Assembly: GCF_040529185.1 (NCBI RefSeq)
Contig: NZ_CP159510.1
Coordinates: 2,356,001 to 2,420,000 of the forward strand
Source: Sporolactobacillus sp. Y61
Lineage (GTDB): Bacteria; Bacillota; Bacilli; Bacillales; Sporolactobacillaceae
Length of the DNA: 64,000 bases
Direction of reading: 5' to 3'
Shown: piece by piece, positions 36,231 through 46,830 of the stretch
Layout: each line of letters begins with the position of its first letter
Position numbering within the stretch: the first letter of the stretch is position 1
Translations under genes and position numbers: made by a program
The notes under the pieces: model-generated
What the model was told of the DNA's origin: nothing
Seen by the model: only the letters and a program-made list of their open reading frames with translations
Databases searched by the model: none

Positions 36231-37300
36231 TACGATACACCACCTTTAACCCTGCTGATCAGCTGATCAAAATCTGCCAGAAATGCTTGTTTGGATTGTT
36301 CAACCGCGATAATATTGCGCAGATACATCAGATATTTTTCATCGCCCCAGGATTTCTTTTGTTCAAGATAGTATTTATGGGCAAGCCCGCAAAACAAATG
36401 TGGAAATTTCAGATCTGTAAGCAGGACCTGATAATACTCTTTTTTTAATGGAAAGACCTGATCATAGGCCTGCAGCATATCGTAAGCCAGATCCCGATCC
36501 CACACAGAAAGTTTTTTCATCACTTTATTCATCAGAATTCGCAGATCACGGGCAGGAAGATCGATCGTGATTGAATGAAGATCTTTCATAAAAACCTGAT
36601 TGTCTTTCATAATCATGCGTGCCATGGTAAAATCTTGCTGACAAAACATCCCTGATTCCATGGTCTCACGGGTCCAATCTGAGAAAGCCGGCTGATCAAG
36701 CTCTTTCAGTGCTTCTTTACCCCTTTTTAACATTTGATCCGCATGTTCAATAAAGAGTTGGGAGAAAGTGTCATTGGCATCAGCAGCCATTGCCAGTTTC
36801 ATATTGCTTTCAAGTTCCTGAATTTTCCATTGATAAAGCTTTTTCCATTTACCGATCCGGGTTCGCTTCTTACTCCCTTTTACCGGGCTGTATCCGACAG
36901 ATGCTTTGTGGAAAGCCCCGATAAAACCCATCGTTTTCATGATCTCTTCGCGTTCGTAATACTGAACGCCTTTCCCCTCATTTGCTTCTGTCATGAGATA
37001 AATATGGTTGCCTCCGGACAGACAAAGCCCTCCGTTCCGGGTCGGAATCAATTTGGCAATGGGGAAACCTTTTTGCTGCAGATACCAGTGAGCACCGGCA
37101 ATAAACAGCATTCTTTTCGGATTGATCGTCTCAAGTCTTAGAAACATATTGCCTTTATCGGTTTCAATCAGCCATTTTGACCGGCCACCTCTTGAGGGCA
37201 GCAGAGTTATTTTCCCGGGTTCTACCGGATAATGCTGAAGCACACCTAATAAGTCTTTATGATTTTGTTCTATACGTTTTTTATATTGTTCATCAATCAC
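36230..37300 (-). CDS. cotS: CotS-family spore coat protein (kinase-like fold)
   Basis: 356 residues of the CotS/CotI/YutH aminoglycoside-phosphotransferase-like family. Features: VLQHYPVEPGKITLLPSRGG, KWLIETDKGNMFLRLE (ATP-lobe Lys), a long helical insertion, CQQDFTMARMIM in the place of the catalytic HxD loop and DLHSITIDLPARDLRILMNK for the metal-binding Asp. The usual His of the catalytic loop is Cys-Gln here, so activity is uncertain. GTG start lies five bases after GAGGTG. It forms a unit cotSA-cotS-147aa gene on the minus strand. Confidence 0.83.
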   Translation of the reverse strand: MIDEQYKKRIEQNHKDLLGVLQHYPVEPGKITLLPSRGGRSKWLIETDKGNMFLRLETINPKRMLFIAGAHWYLQQKGFPIAKLIPTRNGGLCLSGGNHIYLMTEANEGKGVQYYEREEIMKTMGFIGAFHKASVGYSPVKGSKKRTRIGKWKKLYQWKIQELESNMKLAMAADANDTFSQLFIEHADQMLKRGKEALKELDQPAFSDWTRETMESGMFCQQDFTMARMIMKDNQVFMKDLHSITIDLPARDLRILMNKVMKKLSVWDRDLAYDMLQAYDQVFPLKKEYYQVLLTDLKFPHLFCGLAHKYYLEQKKSWGDEKYLMYLRNIIAVEQSKQAFLADFDQLISRVKGGVS

Positions 37301-37332
37301 ATCAGCACCTCATTTTCAGGTCATTTTTTCAA

Positions 37333-38463
37333 CTAAACCCCTTCGTAAACACGAACCAGATTCCCGGCGACGGTTTCCCAGCCAAATCTTTCTTCGGCTA
37401 TCCTTCTGCCCTGCTCCCCGATACTTTTACGCCTCTCATCTTCATCGAGTAACTCATTGATCCGCGTTGCGTATTGCAGAGGGTCTGAAAAATGAGTAAT
37501 TACCCGTCCGTTCTCACCGTCACGGATCACTTCAGCATTACCGCCTCGATCTGTAGTAATAATCGGGAGGCCGGCTGCCATGGCTTCATAATGCACTCGT
37601 GCAAGTGGTTCCTGCCACTGTGAGCAGCAGACAAAAATATCAGACATCGTGTAAAAGCCGGGTATATCCCGCGGTTTGACAAATTTGATAAAGGTCACAT
37701 GATCGATATGCATCGCACCCAGGGTATAGAGATGCCTGACGTAATTGTTCACCTGATCATCACCAAACCATTTGGAACCGACGAAGACCAGCATTGCATC
37801 CGGATGTCTTTTTGTGATTTCCGGGATGGCCTGAAGAAGGATATGTGGTCCCTTGACCTTGCTCAGTCTTCCGACAAACAGGATGATCTTTCTCCCCTCA
37901 AGTCCCGCCCGCTTCCTCATGTTCTCACGAATTTTCCTGCCTTCTTCGGTCCAGGCCGGATGATACGCGTCAAGATCCACTCCGGAATATACAGTTATTG
38001 CTTTTTTCTCAGCTTCCGGGAATCGATCGGTTATCGACTTCCGAATAAAATCACTGACAGTCACGACGGCCGACACATCGCTGATACACTGTTCCCCCTG
38101 TTCCTGAGCCAGTTTTCCTTTAGAAAACATTTCATTATGGACACTAAGTACGATCTTGCTCACAGGAGCCGCCTGTTTCACCTGTGCAACCCAGGACGGC
38201 CGGTTGCACAGGTGAATGATATCAAATGAGCTTTCCTTCACCAGATCAACCAGCGTGTTCAGATAATTTGATGCGGGAAAACGAACATAATGGATACCGT
38301 TGATTGTTTCCTCATCAGGGAGGTCGGGATCCTGTATGGAAATCATTGTGACCTCATGATTTTTCGCTATAATCTCGGCAGAAGACTGCAGATAGATTTG
38401 TATGGCTCCGCCCCGAATTGCAGGAACAGGTAATTTTTCCGTGGCAATCATGGCAATTTTCAT
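37333..38463 (-). CDS. cotSA: Spore coat glycosyltransferase CotSA
   Basis: GT4 family glycosyltransferase of 376 residues, the length of Bacillus CotSA (377). It has MKIAMIATEKLPVPAIRGGA, the core KIILFVGRLSKVKGPHILLQ, and the donor-binding WQEPLARVHYEAMAAGLPII followed by TTDRGGNAEVIRDGENG. It is expected to glycosylate coat components in the mother cell. ATG at 38463 follows AAGGGGGAG; the frame also has a TTG immediately before. First gene of the minus-strand coat unit, divergent from a second CotS-type gene. Confidence 0.87.
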   Translation of the reverse strand: MKIAMIATEKLPVPAIRGGAIQIYLQSSAEIIAKNHEVTMISIQDPDLPDEETINGIHYVRFPASNYLNTLVDLVKESSFDIIHLCNRPSWVAQVKQAAPVSKIVLSVHNEMFSKGKLAQEQGEQCISDVSAVVTVSDFIRKSITDRFPEAEKKAITVYSGVDLDAYHPAWTEEGRKIRENMRKRAGLEGRKIILFVGRLSKVKGPHILLQAIPEITKRHPDAMLVFVGSKWFGDDQVNNYVRHLYTLGAMHIDHVTFIKFVKPRDIPGFYTMSDIFVCCSQWQEPLARVHYEAMAAGLPIITTDRGGNAEVIRDGENGRVITHFSDPLQYATRINELLDEDERRKSIGEQGRRIAEERFGWETVAGNLVRVYEGV

Positions 38464-38603
38464 CAAACTCCCCCTTGCTCCGGTCTTTGGGTTTTATCCT
38501 CACAAGTCATGATACGGAAAGGCGTCTGTTCTTGTGCGACTTCCCCGGGTTCATGGGGAAAAAGGGCTGTTTCACCAGTCTATTCACCCATTTATCTATA
38601 TGA

Positions 38604-39857
<1,254 letters not shown>

Positions 39858-39866
39858 GAAGTCAGG

Positions 39867-39889
39867 GAAGCCGCAGGGGCTTCTTTTTT
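39867..39889 (+). terminator. Rho-independent terminator
   Basis: GAAGCC and GGCTTC form a short stem followed by a T-rich run (TTCTTTTTTAT), ten bases after the CotS-type stop. Confidence 0.65.
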
Positions 39890-39930
39890 ATACTCCGGAG
39901 AGTAATTTTATTTCATCATGACCTCAATCA

Positions 39931-39959
39931 TTGGAAATTATCTTTCAATGCAGTATACT
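39931..39959 (+). promoter_or_regulatory. Sigma-A promoter of gpmA
   Basis: TTGGAA (39931-39936), a 17-bp spacer and TATACT (39954-39959), 62 bases before the gpmA start. Confidence 0.6.
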
Positions 39960-40021
39960 GGAATGCATGAAATAACGTACAGTATGAAACGCATGATATG
40001 AGAAATACTGGGGGTCATACA

Positions 40022-40729
40022 ATGAAGCTCGTGATTGTCAGACATGGTGAAAGTAAATATAATAAATTAAACCTTTTTTCCGGATGGGAAGATGTTCCGC
40101 TTACTGACCATGGCATTGATGAAGCCAAAACCGCAGGCAGGCTGATCAGTGAAACAGATATCCCTTTCGATGTTGTTTTTACCTCCGTCCTTAAACGCGC
40201 GATCCAATCGATGAACTATATCTTAAATGAAATGGACCAGAACTGGCTGCCCGTTTATAAAACGTGGCGGTTAAACGAACGCAGCTATGGCGCTCTGCAA
40301 CGGTTGAATAAAGCGGAAACGGCAGATCGTATGGGTAAGGAAAAGGTCAGTCACTGGAGAAAGGGCTATGATGCTTTGCCGCCGCTTCTCAGCATGGATG
40401 ATCCACGTCATCCGGTACATGACAGAAGATATGCCGAAGTTGATCCGCGTTTTCTGCCCGCCGGAGAAAGTTTAAAGACGACTCTTTATCGGGTACTCCC
40501 CTTCTGGACAGATCATATCGCACCACATCTGATCGCCGGAGAAAATGTGCTGATTGTCTCTCATCGAAATACACTGCGCGCGCTGGTTAAATACATTGAA
40601 AAGATATCAGATAAAGACATCGTCCATGTTGATGTCCCCACCGGCGTTCCCGTCATGTATGATTTTGACCGTAATCTGAATATTATTGTGAAAAAAGAAC
40701 TCAGTGGAGCACCATCAGTCAGTGAATAA
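40022..40729 (+). CDS. gpmA: 2,3-bisphosphoglycerate-dependent phosphoglycerate mutase
   Basis: Glycolytic interconversion of 3- and 2-phosphoglycerate through a phospho-His. The sequence shows LVIVRHGESKYNKLNLFSGW with the phosphorylated His, NERSYGALQRLNKAETADRM, PAGESLKTT and the second catalytic His in VLIVSHRNTLRAL. 235 residues is normal. ATG at 40022 follows TGGGGGTC; a frame from 39998 has no site. Spore-formers typically use the Mn-dependent GpmI as the main mutase, so this may be an additional isoenzyme. Confidence 0.92.
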   Translation: MKLVIVRHGESKYNKLNLFSGWEDVPLTDHGIDEAKTAGRLISETDIPFDVVFTSVLKRAIQSMNYILNEMDQNWLPVYKTWRLNERSYGALQRLNKAETADRMGKEKVSHWRKGYDALPPLLSMDDPRHPVHDRRYAEVDPRFLPAGESLKTTLYRVLPFWTDHIAPHLIAGENVLIVSHRNTLRALVKYIEKISDKDIVHVDVPTGVPVMYDFDRNLNIIVKKELSGAPSVSE

Positions 40730-40889
40730 CCAGATCAGGTTGATTCACTTTGTATGCAATAGGCCGTTAGTCCTGGCTGATTGATACGTAATGGCTATAT
40801 TCTGATGAAAAATTCATGCTGTTTTCCTCTTTTCCGGATGTTCCAGAGTATTATAATAGGGATAACAAACAGATAAGAGGCTGAATAAC

Positions 40890-41189
40890 ATGCAACTTCC
40901 ACTTGTCCATTCAGTAATAACAACCGGATACACCCTGAAAAACACCTACAGTCAACTTCATGCTTTGCGTCAGGAGAAGCTCGCACTGCTCAGCAGTCTG
41001 GATCAGCTGACCACCTCAGATCATTTATCTCTCTCAGAACGTGACACCATTTTTCGAACTCATATGCGCCTTAAAATGATTAGCAGCCAGATTGCTGAAC
41101 TTCAGGATGAATCAGGTTCAAATACGGCACCCGGAGATCAGATAACAATCAGCAAACAGGCTCTGGAAACCTATTATAAGAGTAAATAA
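40890..41189 (+). CDS. Small hypothetical coiled-coil protein
   Basis: 99 residues, helical and coiled-coil-like (YSQLHALRQEKLALLSSLDQ, MISSQIAELQDE), with no membrane segment or known domain. AAGAGGCTGAATAAC precedes the ATG, and a TATAAT lies about 40 bases upstream. AATAAGTGAGG and CCTTACTTATT pair just after the stop and may end this and the convergent gene. Confidence 0.6.
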   Translation: MQLPLVHSVITTGYTLKNTYSQLHALRQEKLALLSSLDQLTTSDHLSLSERDTIFRTHMRLKMISSQIAELQDESGSNTAPGDQITISKQALETYYKSK

Positions 41190-41224
41190 GTGAGGCCTGA
41201 TTTTTTCGACCTTACTTATTGATG

Positions 41225-42502
41225 CTATTCAGGTAAATAACTGATGATGCGATGAACGAAGTGATCCAGCCACATGTAATCTTCGCTGGTTCCATGGAAA
41301 TTTGTACTGAACGTCATCTCTTTCCGGAATGTCGTGATAGCAACCTGAAAATAAGGTGCATATTTGATTGATCCTGATATACTGGCATCCACTGATCTCA
41401 CACCATCAAAAACCAGTTTCGAATCATCCAGAACGCCTATATTGGTCAATCCATTTTTAGGTATACTGTAAATTTCAGGGAATTGTTGTTTTGCCTGATG
41501 CAGAGGCAGTGTCTGATAGACGTTCTCAAGCTCCCAGTATACCCTCAGGGGTTCAAGGTTTCCCTTTTGAATGGACATCACCTGCTTAACCTCAGACAGT
41601 GCCTTCTCAAATGATTCACCGGCGTGGGAAGGTACGGCACAGACGATATTAGATGTTAGATTACAGAGGCCGGGCTGATAATCCTTTGGCAGAAAAGTAC
41701 GGAGATTAACCGGACAGTCCACCGCGATCATATCTGTTCTCAGATTCCGGGAAAGTGCACAGATATATGCGGCAAAAAGCGCGTCATTAATAGTGGCCCC
41801 TTCTGACTTTGCAAAACTTTTTATTTTATCGAAACGGTCTGCGGAGACCTTGTGCGTCATAATGAAGGGTGTTCTCTCATCCCCCTGAAGTGGCAAATAA
41901 TCCTTTTTGGTTTGAGGATAATTTTGAAGTTCTGCATGCTTTATCTGATTCATCTGTGATGCACTCATCTGATCAAATACCTGCCTGATACTCCGCCTTG
42001 CCGGATCAGGAAGGTTTTTTATTTCTTCATCCGGTTTTTCGGCAAGTCTGTTGTAACAATCACAGAGTAAATATAGATAATCCCGAATGCCTCCACCATC
42101 ACAAATCATGTGATTCAAAACAATCGCCAATGCATCTGTTGCCTCTCCTCTGACAATCGTCAGTCTCATCTGTGGTCCTTTTTTTTCATCCGGTTTGATG
42201 ATCAGATGTTGATAAACTTTTGCTTTTACATGATCTGTCCGGACAAGTTGAACCATATCACTGGCAGTCCATCCTGCCGGGATCCAATAAGCCTTTTCGG
42301 GGGTTTCGACAAAACGGCAGCCAAGCAGAGGAACAGCATCCATTGTCACATCAACTGCTTTTTTCAGAAGGTCCTCATCAATGTGCGCGTCAAGATGAAT
42401 GACGGCATGGAGATAATGATCATTTCTTTTTTTCTGTCCTGAAATATAGTGTTTGATATCCGCACTTTCAGCAGGATAGATTTGTCGGCTTAATGTGGTC
42501 AT
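41225..42502 (-). CDS. Stand-alone condensation-fold acyltransferase
   Basis: 425 residues of the chloramphenicol-acetyltransferase/NRPS condensation superfamily. The catalytic motif HXXXDG is present as LNHMICDGGG near residue 135, and a DFGWG-like element is replaced by SFSTNFHG. IDEDLLKKAVDVTMDAVPLL and VDCPVNLRTFL match alcohol acetyltransferase-type or PapA-like proteins. It would transfer an acyl group to an alcohol or amine; no NRPS or PKS gene lies nearby. ATG at 42502 is eight bases after AAGGAG; the GTG at 42511 overlaps that site. Confidence 0.72.
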   Translation of the reverse strand: MTTLSRQIYPAESADIKHYISGQKKRNDHYLHAVIHLDAHIDEDLLKKAVDVTMDAVPLLGCRFVETPEKAYWIPAGWTASDMVQLVRTDHVKAKVYQHLIIKPDEKKGPQMRLTIVRGEATDALAIVLNHMICDGGGIRDYLYLLCDCYNRLAEKPDEEIKNLPDPARRSIRQVFDQMSASQMNQIKHAELQNYPQTKKDYLPLQGDERTPFIMTHKVSADRFDKIKSFAKSEGATINDALFAAYICALSRNLRTDMIAVDCPVNLRTFLPKDYQPGLCNLTSNIVCAVPSHAGESFEKALSEVKQVMSIQKGNLEPLRVYWELENVYQTLPLHQAKQQFPEIYSIPKNGLTNIGVLDDSKLVFDGVRSVDASISGSIKYAPYFQVAITTFRKEMTFSTNFHGTSEDYMWLDHFVHRIISYLPE

Positions 42503-42552
42503 GTCATCCACTCCTTCAATTCGTCAGGACCATTTTTACGACCCTTTGGAAA

Positions 42553-42729
42553 TTACAGTTTTCTGAAAGCCCGCCTTTCTGCATATTCACTGCAGGAGGG
42601 GCAGATATAAATCGTCTCGCCCTGATCGTTCATGTACTTTCTCATTCCCGGAACTGTTCGATGGCAAAGTGCACATTTTTTTCGAAAAGGGAAAAAGCGT
42701 CCACCTGTTAATCTGCTCAGCCATCCCAT
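42553..42729 (-). CDS. 58-aa zinc-ribbon protein
   Basis: A short gene below the usual ORF cut-off. The product, MGWLSRLTGGRFFPFRKK then CALCHRTVPGMRKYMNDQGE, TIYICPSCSEYAERRAFRKL, carries two CxxC knuckles 21 residues apart, a treble-clef or zinc-ribbon pattern, and a basic N-terminus. AAAGGAT lies 11 bases before the ATG. It begins 84 bases before the LivF stop region and 51 bases upstream of the acyltransferase on the same strand, so the two may be co-transcribed. Function unknown. Confidence 0.7.
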   Translation of the reverse strand: MGWLSRLTGGRFFPFRKKCALCHRTVPGMRKYMNDQGETIYICPSCSEYAERRAFRKL

Positions 42730-42812
42730 TTTTCAATCAGATCCTTTAAAAGTAAGATATCCATATTATACGTGGCACGCCTTTGGTCGACAAATAAAAC
42801 GTGTTATGAATA

Positions 42813-42844
42813 AGAGGAAAGCCTGTTATTTCAGGCTTTCCTCT
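42813..42844. terminator. Hairpin after the liv operon
   Basis: A perfect 13-bp stem, AGAGGAAAGCCTG and CAGGCTTTCCTCT, with a 6-nt loop, 31 bases beyond the livF stop. The minus strand continues TATTCAT, a weak T tract. Confidence 0.65.
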
Positions 42845-42874
42845 GTCTGTAAATCATTTTCTGCCTGAGTAAAA

Positions 42875-43600
42875 TCAGGCCAGATAGGCTTCTCTGATCA
42901 TATCATTCACCATCAGTTCTTTACCTCTGCCTTCCATGACGATCTGTCCGGTCTGGATTACGTATCCGCGATCAGCGATCTGCAGCGCCTGATAAGCATT
43001 CTGTTCGACCAGCAGGATGGTCATCCCTACTTCCTTCATATCGAGAATGATATTGAAAATCTGCTCAACGAAATTTGGTGACAGGCCCATTGACGGCTCA
43101 TCAAGCATCAGAAGTTTTGGCTTCATCATCAGTGCACGTCCCATCGCCAGCATTTGCTGCTCGCCGCCGCTCATTGTTCCGCTCACCTGAGAAAGTCGTT
43201 CTTTCAGACGGGGGAAATAGCCAAAAACGGTTTCCATACGCTGAGCCACGATTTTTTTATCTTTGACTGAAAAAGCACCGATTTGCAGATTTTCTCTGAC
43301 TGTAAGTCTTGGGAAAATTCTGCGCCCTTCCGGCACCTGGGCGATCCCCAGTAATGCCGTTTTGTGTGGTTCATTTTTTGTAATGTCCTTCCCCTCGAAA
43401 AGGATTGATCCTTCCTTTGGTCTGACCTGCCCACTGATTGACTTCAATGTGGTTGATTTACCGGCACCGTTACTCCCGATCAGAGTGACAATTTCCCCCT
43501 GTTCAATATGCAGATCAATCCCGTTTAGCGCTTTGATTTTACCGTAATAACTCTCGATTCCTCTGACATCCAAATAATGTGAAACGTTCAATTCAGCCAT
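42875..43600 (-). CDS. livF: Branched-chain amino acid ABC transporter ATPase LivF
   Basis: Cytosolic ATPase, 241 residues: Walker A LIGSNGAGKSTT, signature SGGEQQMLAMGRAL, Walker B KLLMLDEPSMGLSP and the H-loop region replaced by LLVEQNAY as usual for LivF. Start overlaps livG by eight bases, after GGGAGCGGTG. Pairs with LivG to power the LivHM importer. Confidence 0.93.
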   Translation of the reverse strand: MAELNVSHYLDVRGIESYYGKIKALNGIDLHIEQGEIVTLIGSNGAGKSTTLKSISGQVRPKEGSILFEGKDITKNEPHKTALLGIAQVPEGRRIFPRLTVRENLQIGAFSVKDKKIVAQRMETVFGYFPRLKERLSQVSGTMSGGEQQMLAMGRALMMKPKLLMLDEPSMGLSPNFVEQIFNIILDMKEVGMTILLVEQNAYQALQIADRGYVIQTGQIVMEGRGKELMVNDMIREAYLA

Positions 43601-44369
43601 TTTTCACCGCTCCCGTACCCAGATATGCCTCAATCACTCTGTCATTTTTCCGAATGTCATCTGGTTTTCCTTCAGCAATCAACTGACCGTGATCCAGAAC
43701 GTAAATATAATCGGATATTTCCATAACCAGTTTCATGTCATGTTCAATAAGGATGATCGTTAAATCGAGACGTTTACTCATATCATGGATCAGTTGAGTC
43801 AGTCTCTTTGTTTCTTTGGGGTTCATTCCGGCGGCCGGCTCATCCAATAAAAGTAATTTCGGTCTTGATGCAATGGCACGGGCGATTTCCAGACGCCTTT
43901 GCTGTCCATAGGCTAGGTTACTCGCATTTTCGTTTAACTGATCAGAAAGTCCGACATATTCAAGAAGTTTATAGGCTTTTACCTTTGCCAGCATTTCTTC
44001 CTTTCTGATATTTGGAAGCTGGAGGAGCGTCCCCACCCAGTGGGCCTTCAGGCGCTGATGCATACCGACGAGAACATTTTCAAGCACGGTCATGTCGTCA
44101 AAAAGCCGGATATTCTGAAAAGTTCGTGCAATACCATAATGGGAAACTTTATGCGGTTTATACCCTACAATTGATTTTCCATCCAGCAGGATGTCACCAC
44201 TTGTCGGTTTATACACGCCTGTGACCATATTGAAAAATGTTGTTTTTCCTGCACCATTTGGTCCGATGACGGCTGTAATAGAATTTTTTTCGATATTCAT
44301 CGAAATATGATCTGTCGCGGTCAGCCCGCCAAACTGTTTGGTGAGATCTTTAACTTCCATGATATTCAT
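43593..44369 (-). CDS. livG: Branched-chain amino acid ABC transporter ATPase LivG
   Basis: 258 residues with Walker A VIGPNGAGKTTFFN, the LivG-specific ARTFQNIRLFDDMTVLENV, signature AYGQQRRLEIARAI, Walker B KLLLLDEPAAGMNP and H-loop ILIEHDM. Start after GGAGGTGCCGAAAC. Its start overlaps the livM stop by four bases. Confidence 0.93.
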   Translation of the reverse strand: MNIMEVKDLTKQFGGLTATDHISMNIEKNSITAVIGPNGAGKTTFFNMVTGVYKPTSGDILLDGKSIVGYKPHKVSHYGIARTFQNIRLFDDMTVLENVLVGMHQRLKAHWVGTLLQLPNIRKEEMLAKVKAYKLLEYVGLSDQLNENASNLAYGQQRRLEIARAIASRPKLLLLDEPAAGMNPKETKRLTQLIHDMSKRLDLTIILIEHDMKLVMEISDYIYVLDHGQLIAEGKPDDIRKNDRVIEAYLGTGAVKNG

Positions 44370-45682
44370 GTTTCGGCACCTCCGGGTTCTGCTTCTTCAG
44401 TACCAATAGATTTATCAGCCGGATTGCGACTGAGTGAGGGTTCTTTTTCAGCAAGTTTCTGGATTTTTTTCTGATCCACAGGACGGTTTTTATGCGGGAT
44501 CAATCCCTGTGGACGATATAAAGCAAAAATAATCAGCAATAATCCGAAAATCAGAAGCTGCATCTTCGCCGGAGACAGAGCTGGCGGAATATTGATGATT
44601 CCGGAAGTACCAAGCTGTGTCAGCCAGTTTGATATTTCCGTCAGGACCTGTGTCCTCAGTATGATCACAATCGCGGCTCCCAGAATTACGCCGGGTACAC
44701 TGCCCATACCACCGAGTACGACCATAACAAGAACCATGGTAGATTCGAGGTAAGTGAAACTGGTAGCATCGACAAACATTTGCTTGGCCGAGAAGACAAC
44801 GCCCATCATCCCGGAAAAAGAGGCACCTATAGCGAAAGCAGCGAGTTTCGTTTTGACCAGAGGTATTCCACTGGACTGAGCAGCAATTTCGTTATCTCTC
44901 ACCGCTTTCCATGCCCTGCCAAGTTTAGAATTTTCAAGCTTACGTACGGTGTAAATGACCACAAGAAAGATTCCCAGCACAATATAGTAAAACTGACTTG
45001 AAGTGCCAATGGAGATACCGAAAAAATTCGGTGGCGTAATCGAAGCGATTCCCATTGATCCATTTGTTATGTTCACTGGTTTATCCATATTGTTCAGCAA
45101 AATCCGGATAATCTCCCCAAATCCCAGCGTCACAATCGCCAGATAATCCCCCCGGACTCTCAGTACAGGGACGCCAAGCAGGATACCGAAAATGGCTGCA
45201 ACGCATGCGCCGATGATAATAAACACCCAGAATGAGCCACCGGGGAGGGGATAATTTCCGAACGGCATGAACTGAGACGCCTGATCTGTGGCAAAGATGG
45301 CGTATGTATAAGCACCAACTGCGAAGAAGGCAATGAAGCCCAGATCAAGCAGCCCGGCGAAACCAACAACAATGTTCAGGCCGAGTGCCATAGCGACATA
45401 AATACCGACAAGTGTACCGACTTCCATGAAAGACTGGTAGGAATCCCCCTGACTTGCTGAAAACGGTACAAGGAAACCGATAATAATCAGCCCAATGATC
45501 CACTTCGTTCTGATCCCCAGTTTAAGATAATACAGAATAAGAATGGAAAACAGAAGGAGAAGAAATGCAATGACCGAATCTCTCAGAAGAATGAGACCGC
45601 CACTTGTTGCCAGAACATAAATAGCAAACAGAATGATCTGGCCCTTTTTGTTCTGAGCTAATTTACCAAGAAGTGCATTCAT
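44366..45682 (-). CDS. livM: Branched-chain amino acid ABC transporter permease LivM
   Basis: Membrane permease with about ten helices and the conserved GLNIVVGFAGLLDLGFIAFF and VRGDYLAIVTLGFGEIIRIL. A ~40-residue polar C-terminal tail (PVDQKKIQKLAEKEPSLSRN) extends beyond the permease core. 438 residues; ATG at 45682 follows AGGTGGTAAAA (the frame to 45691 is nine bases longer). Confidence 0.92.
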   Translation of the reverse strand: MNALLGKLAQNKKGQIILFAIYVLATSGGLILLRDSVIAFLLLLFSILILYYLKLGIRTKWIIGLIIIGFLVPFSASQGDSYQSFMEVGTLVGIYVAMALGLNIVVGFAGLLDLGFIAFFAVGAYTYAIFATDQASQFMPFGNYPLPGGSFWVFIIIGACVAAIFGILLGVPVLRVRGDYLAIVTLGFGEIIRILLNNMDKPVNITNGSMGIASITPPNFFGISIGTSSQFYYIVLGIFLVVIYTVRKLENSKLGRAWKAVRDNEIAAQSSGIPLVKTKLAAFAIGASFSGMMGVVFSAKQMFVDATSFTYLESTMVLVMVVLGGMGSVPGVILGAAIVIILRTQVLTEISNWLTQLGTSGIINIPPALSPAKMQLLIFGLLLIIFALYRPQGLIPHKNRPVDQKKIQKLAEKEPSLSRNPADKSIGTEEAEPGGAET

Positions 45683-45691
45683 TTTTACCAC

Positions 45692-46684
45692 CTACACTTT
45701 CTCGACGACGGCTTTACCAAACAAGCCTTCGGGTTTAAATATAAGGACAAGTATCAGAATGATGAATGCGAAAACATCTTTATATTCAGCACCCATCGCA
45801 CCATTAGTGATGATGGAAAGGTTCGCAGCCGCAAACATTTCAAGTAATCCCAGGACAATGCCTCCAAGCATGGCACCCCTGATATTTCCAATACCTCCGA
45901 GTACTGCTGCTGTAAAGGCTTTTATGCCAAGAATAAAACCGATATAGGGGTCAATCGTTCCATACTGAATCATAAACAGGACCCCTGTCGCTCCTCCTAG
46001 GGCTGAGCCGATAAAAAATGTAACAGATATCACACGATTCACATTGATAGACATCAGAGATGCTGTATCTCTGTCCTGTGCCACCGCACGCATGGCCATA
46101 CCCCATTTGGTTTTGTTGACAAACAGATCAAGAGATATCAGCATAATAAGGGTACAGATGACAACCAGGAGAAATGAACTCTGGAACGTTGCATTATTTA
46201 GAAATGGGATCACATTTTGAACAGGAAGCGTAAATTTATGATCAAACATAGGAGGTGTAGTCACAATATAGTTCCCGGTATTCAGTTCTGCAATAAAGCG
46301 TACAACATCTTCAAGAACAAAGGAAATACCAATTGATGTGATAAGTGCAATCAGTTTCGGTGCATTCTTCCTCCTGAGTGGCCTGTATGCAACCCGCTCA
46401 ATTCCTACTCCGAGCATTCCTGTTGCAATCGCCGATATGACTATTACAATAGCGAAAACAATCAGCGCGGGTACTGAAGTGACAAATCCGATTCCTGTAA
46501 GCAGGAAGAGGATCACTGCACCAATAAAGGCACCGGTCATAAATACATCACCATGAGCAAAGTTAATCAGCTCCAGAATACCATAAACCATGGTGTAGCC
46601 TATTGCGACAACTGCATACACAACACCAAGAGTTAATCCATCAATAAGCACCTGAGGTAAATTTGCAATAATATGTGCAAACAT
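45692..46684 (-). CDS. livH: Branched-chain amino acid ABC transporter permease LivH
   Basis: 330-residue membrane permease with GYTMVYGILELINFAHGDVF near the N-terminus and AFTAAVLGGIGNIRGAMLGG near 245, both typical for LivH. ATG follows AAGTGGTGAGAAG. livM starts nine bases downstream of its stop. A hairpin separates livH from the binding-protein gene. Confidence 0.93.
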   Translation of the reverse strand: MFAHIIANLPQVLIDGLTLGVVYAVVAIGYTMVYGILELINFAHGDVFMTGAFIGAVILFLLTGIGFVTSVPALIVFAIVIVISAIATGMLGVGIERVAYRPLRRKNAPKLIALITSIGISFVLEDVVRFIAELNTGNYIVTTPPMFDHKFTLPVQNVIPFLNNATFQSSFLLVVICTLIMLISLDLFVNKTKWGMAMRAVAQDRDTASLMSINVNRVISVTFFIGSALGGATGVLFMIQYGTIDPYIGFILGIKAFTAAVLGGIGNIRGAMLGGIVLGLLEMFAAANLSIITNGAMGAEYKDVFAFIILILVLIFKPEGLFGKAVVEKV

Positions 46685-46755
46685 CTTCTCACCACTTTCC
46701 CAATACAGTTATAAAAAATGATTTGCCGGAGCTGAAAATAACTCCATAAAATCCT

Positions 46756-46789
46756 AAAAGGGTATAGTTTAAAAGTCCCATACCCTTTT
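46756..46789 (-). terminator. Intercistronic hairpin between livJ and livH
   Basis: AAAAGGGTAT and ATACCCTTTT form a 10-bp stem; the minus strand ends TTTTAGGATTTTA. It lies 41 bases after the livJ stop and 71 before livH, so it probably lowers expression of the permease/ATPase genes relative to the binding protein. Confidence 0.7.
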
Positions 46790-46830
46790 GGAATAAAGTC
46801 TATTTACATTCGTGTGTGCAAGAGTTGTTT

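Noticed and set aside
42632..42868. 78-codon plus-strand frame
   Set aside because: Antisense to the zinc-ribbon gene and running through a terminator hairpin.
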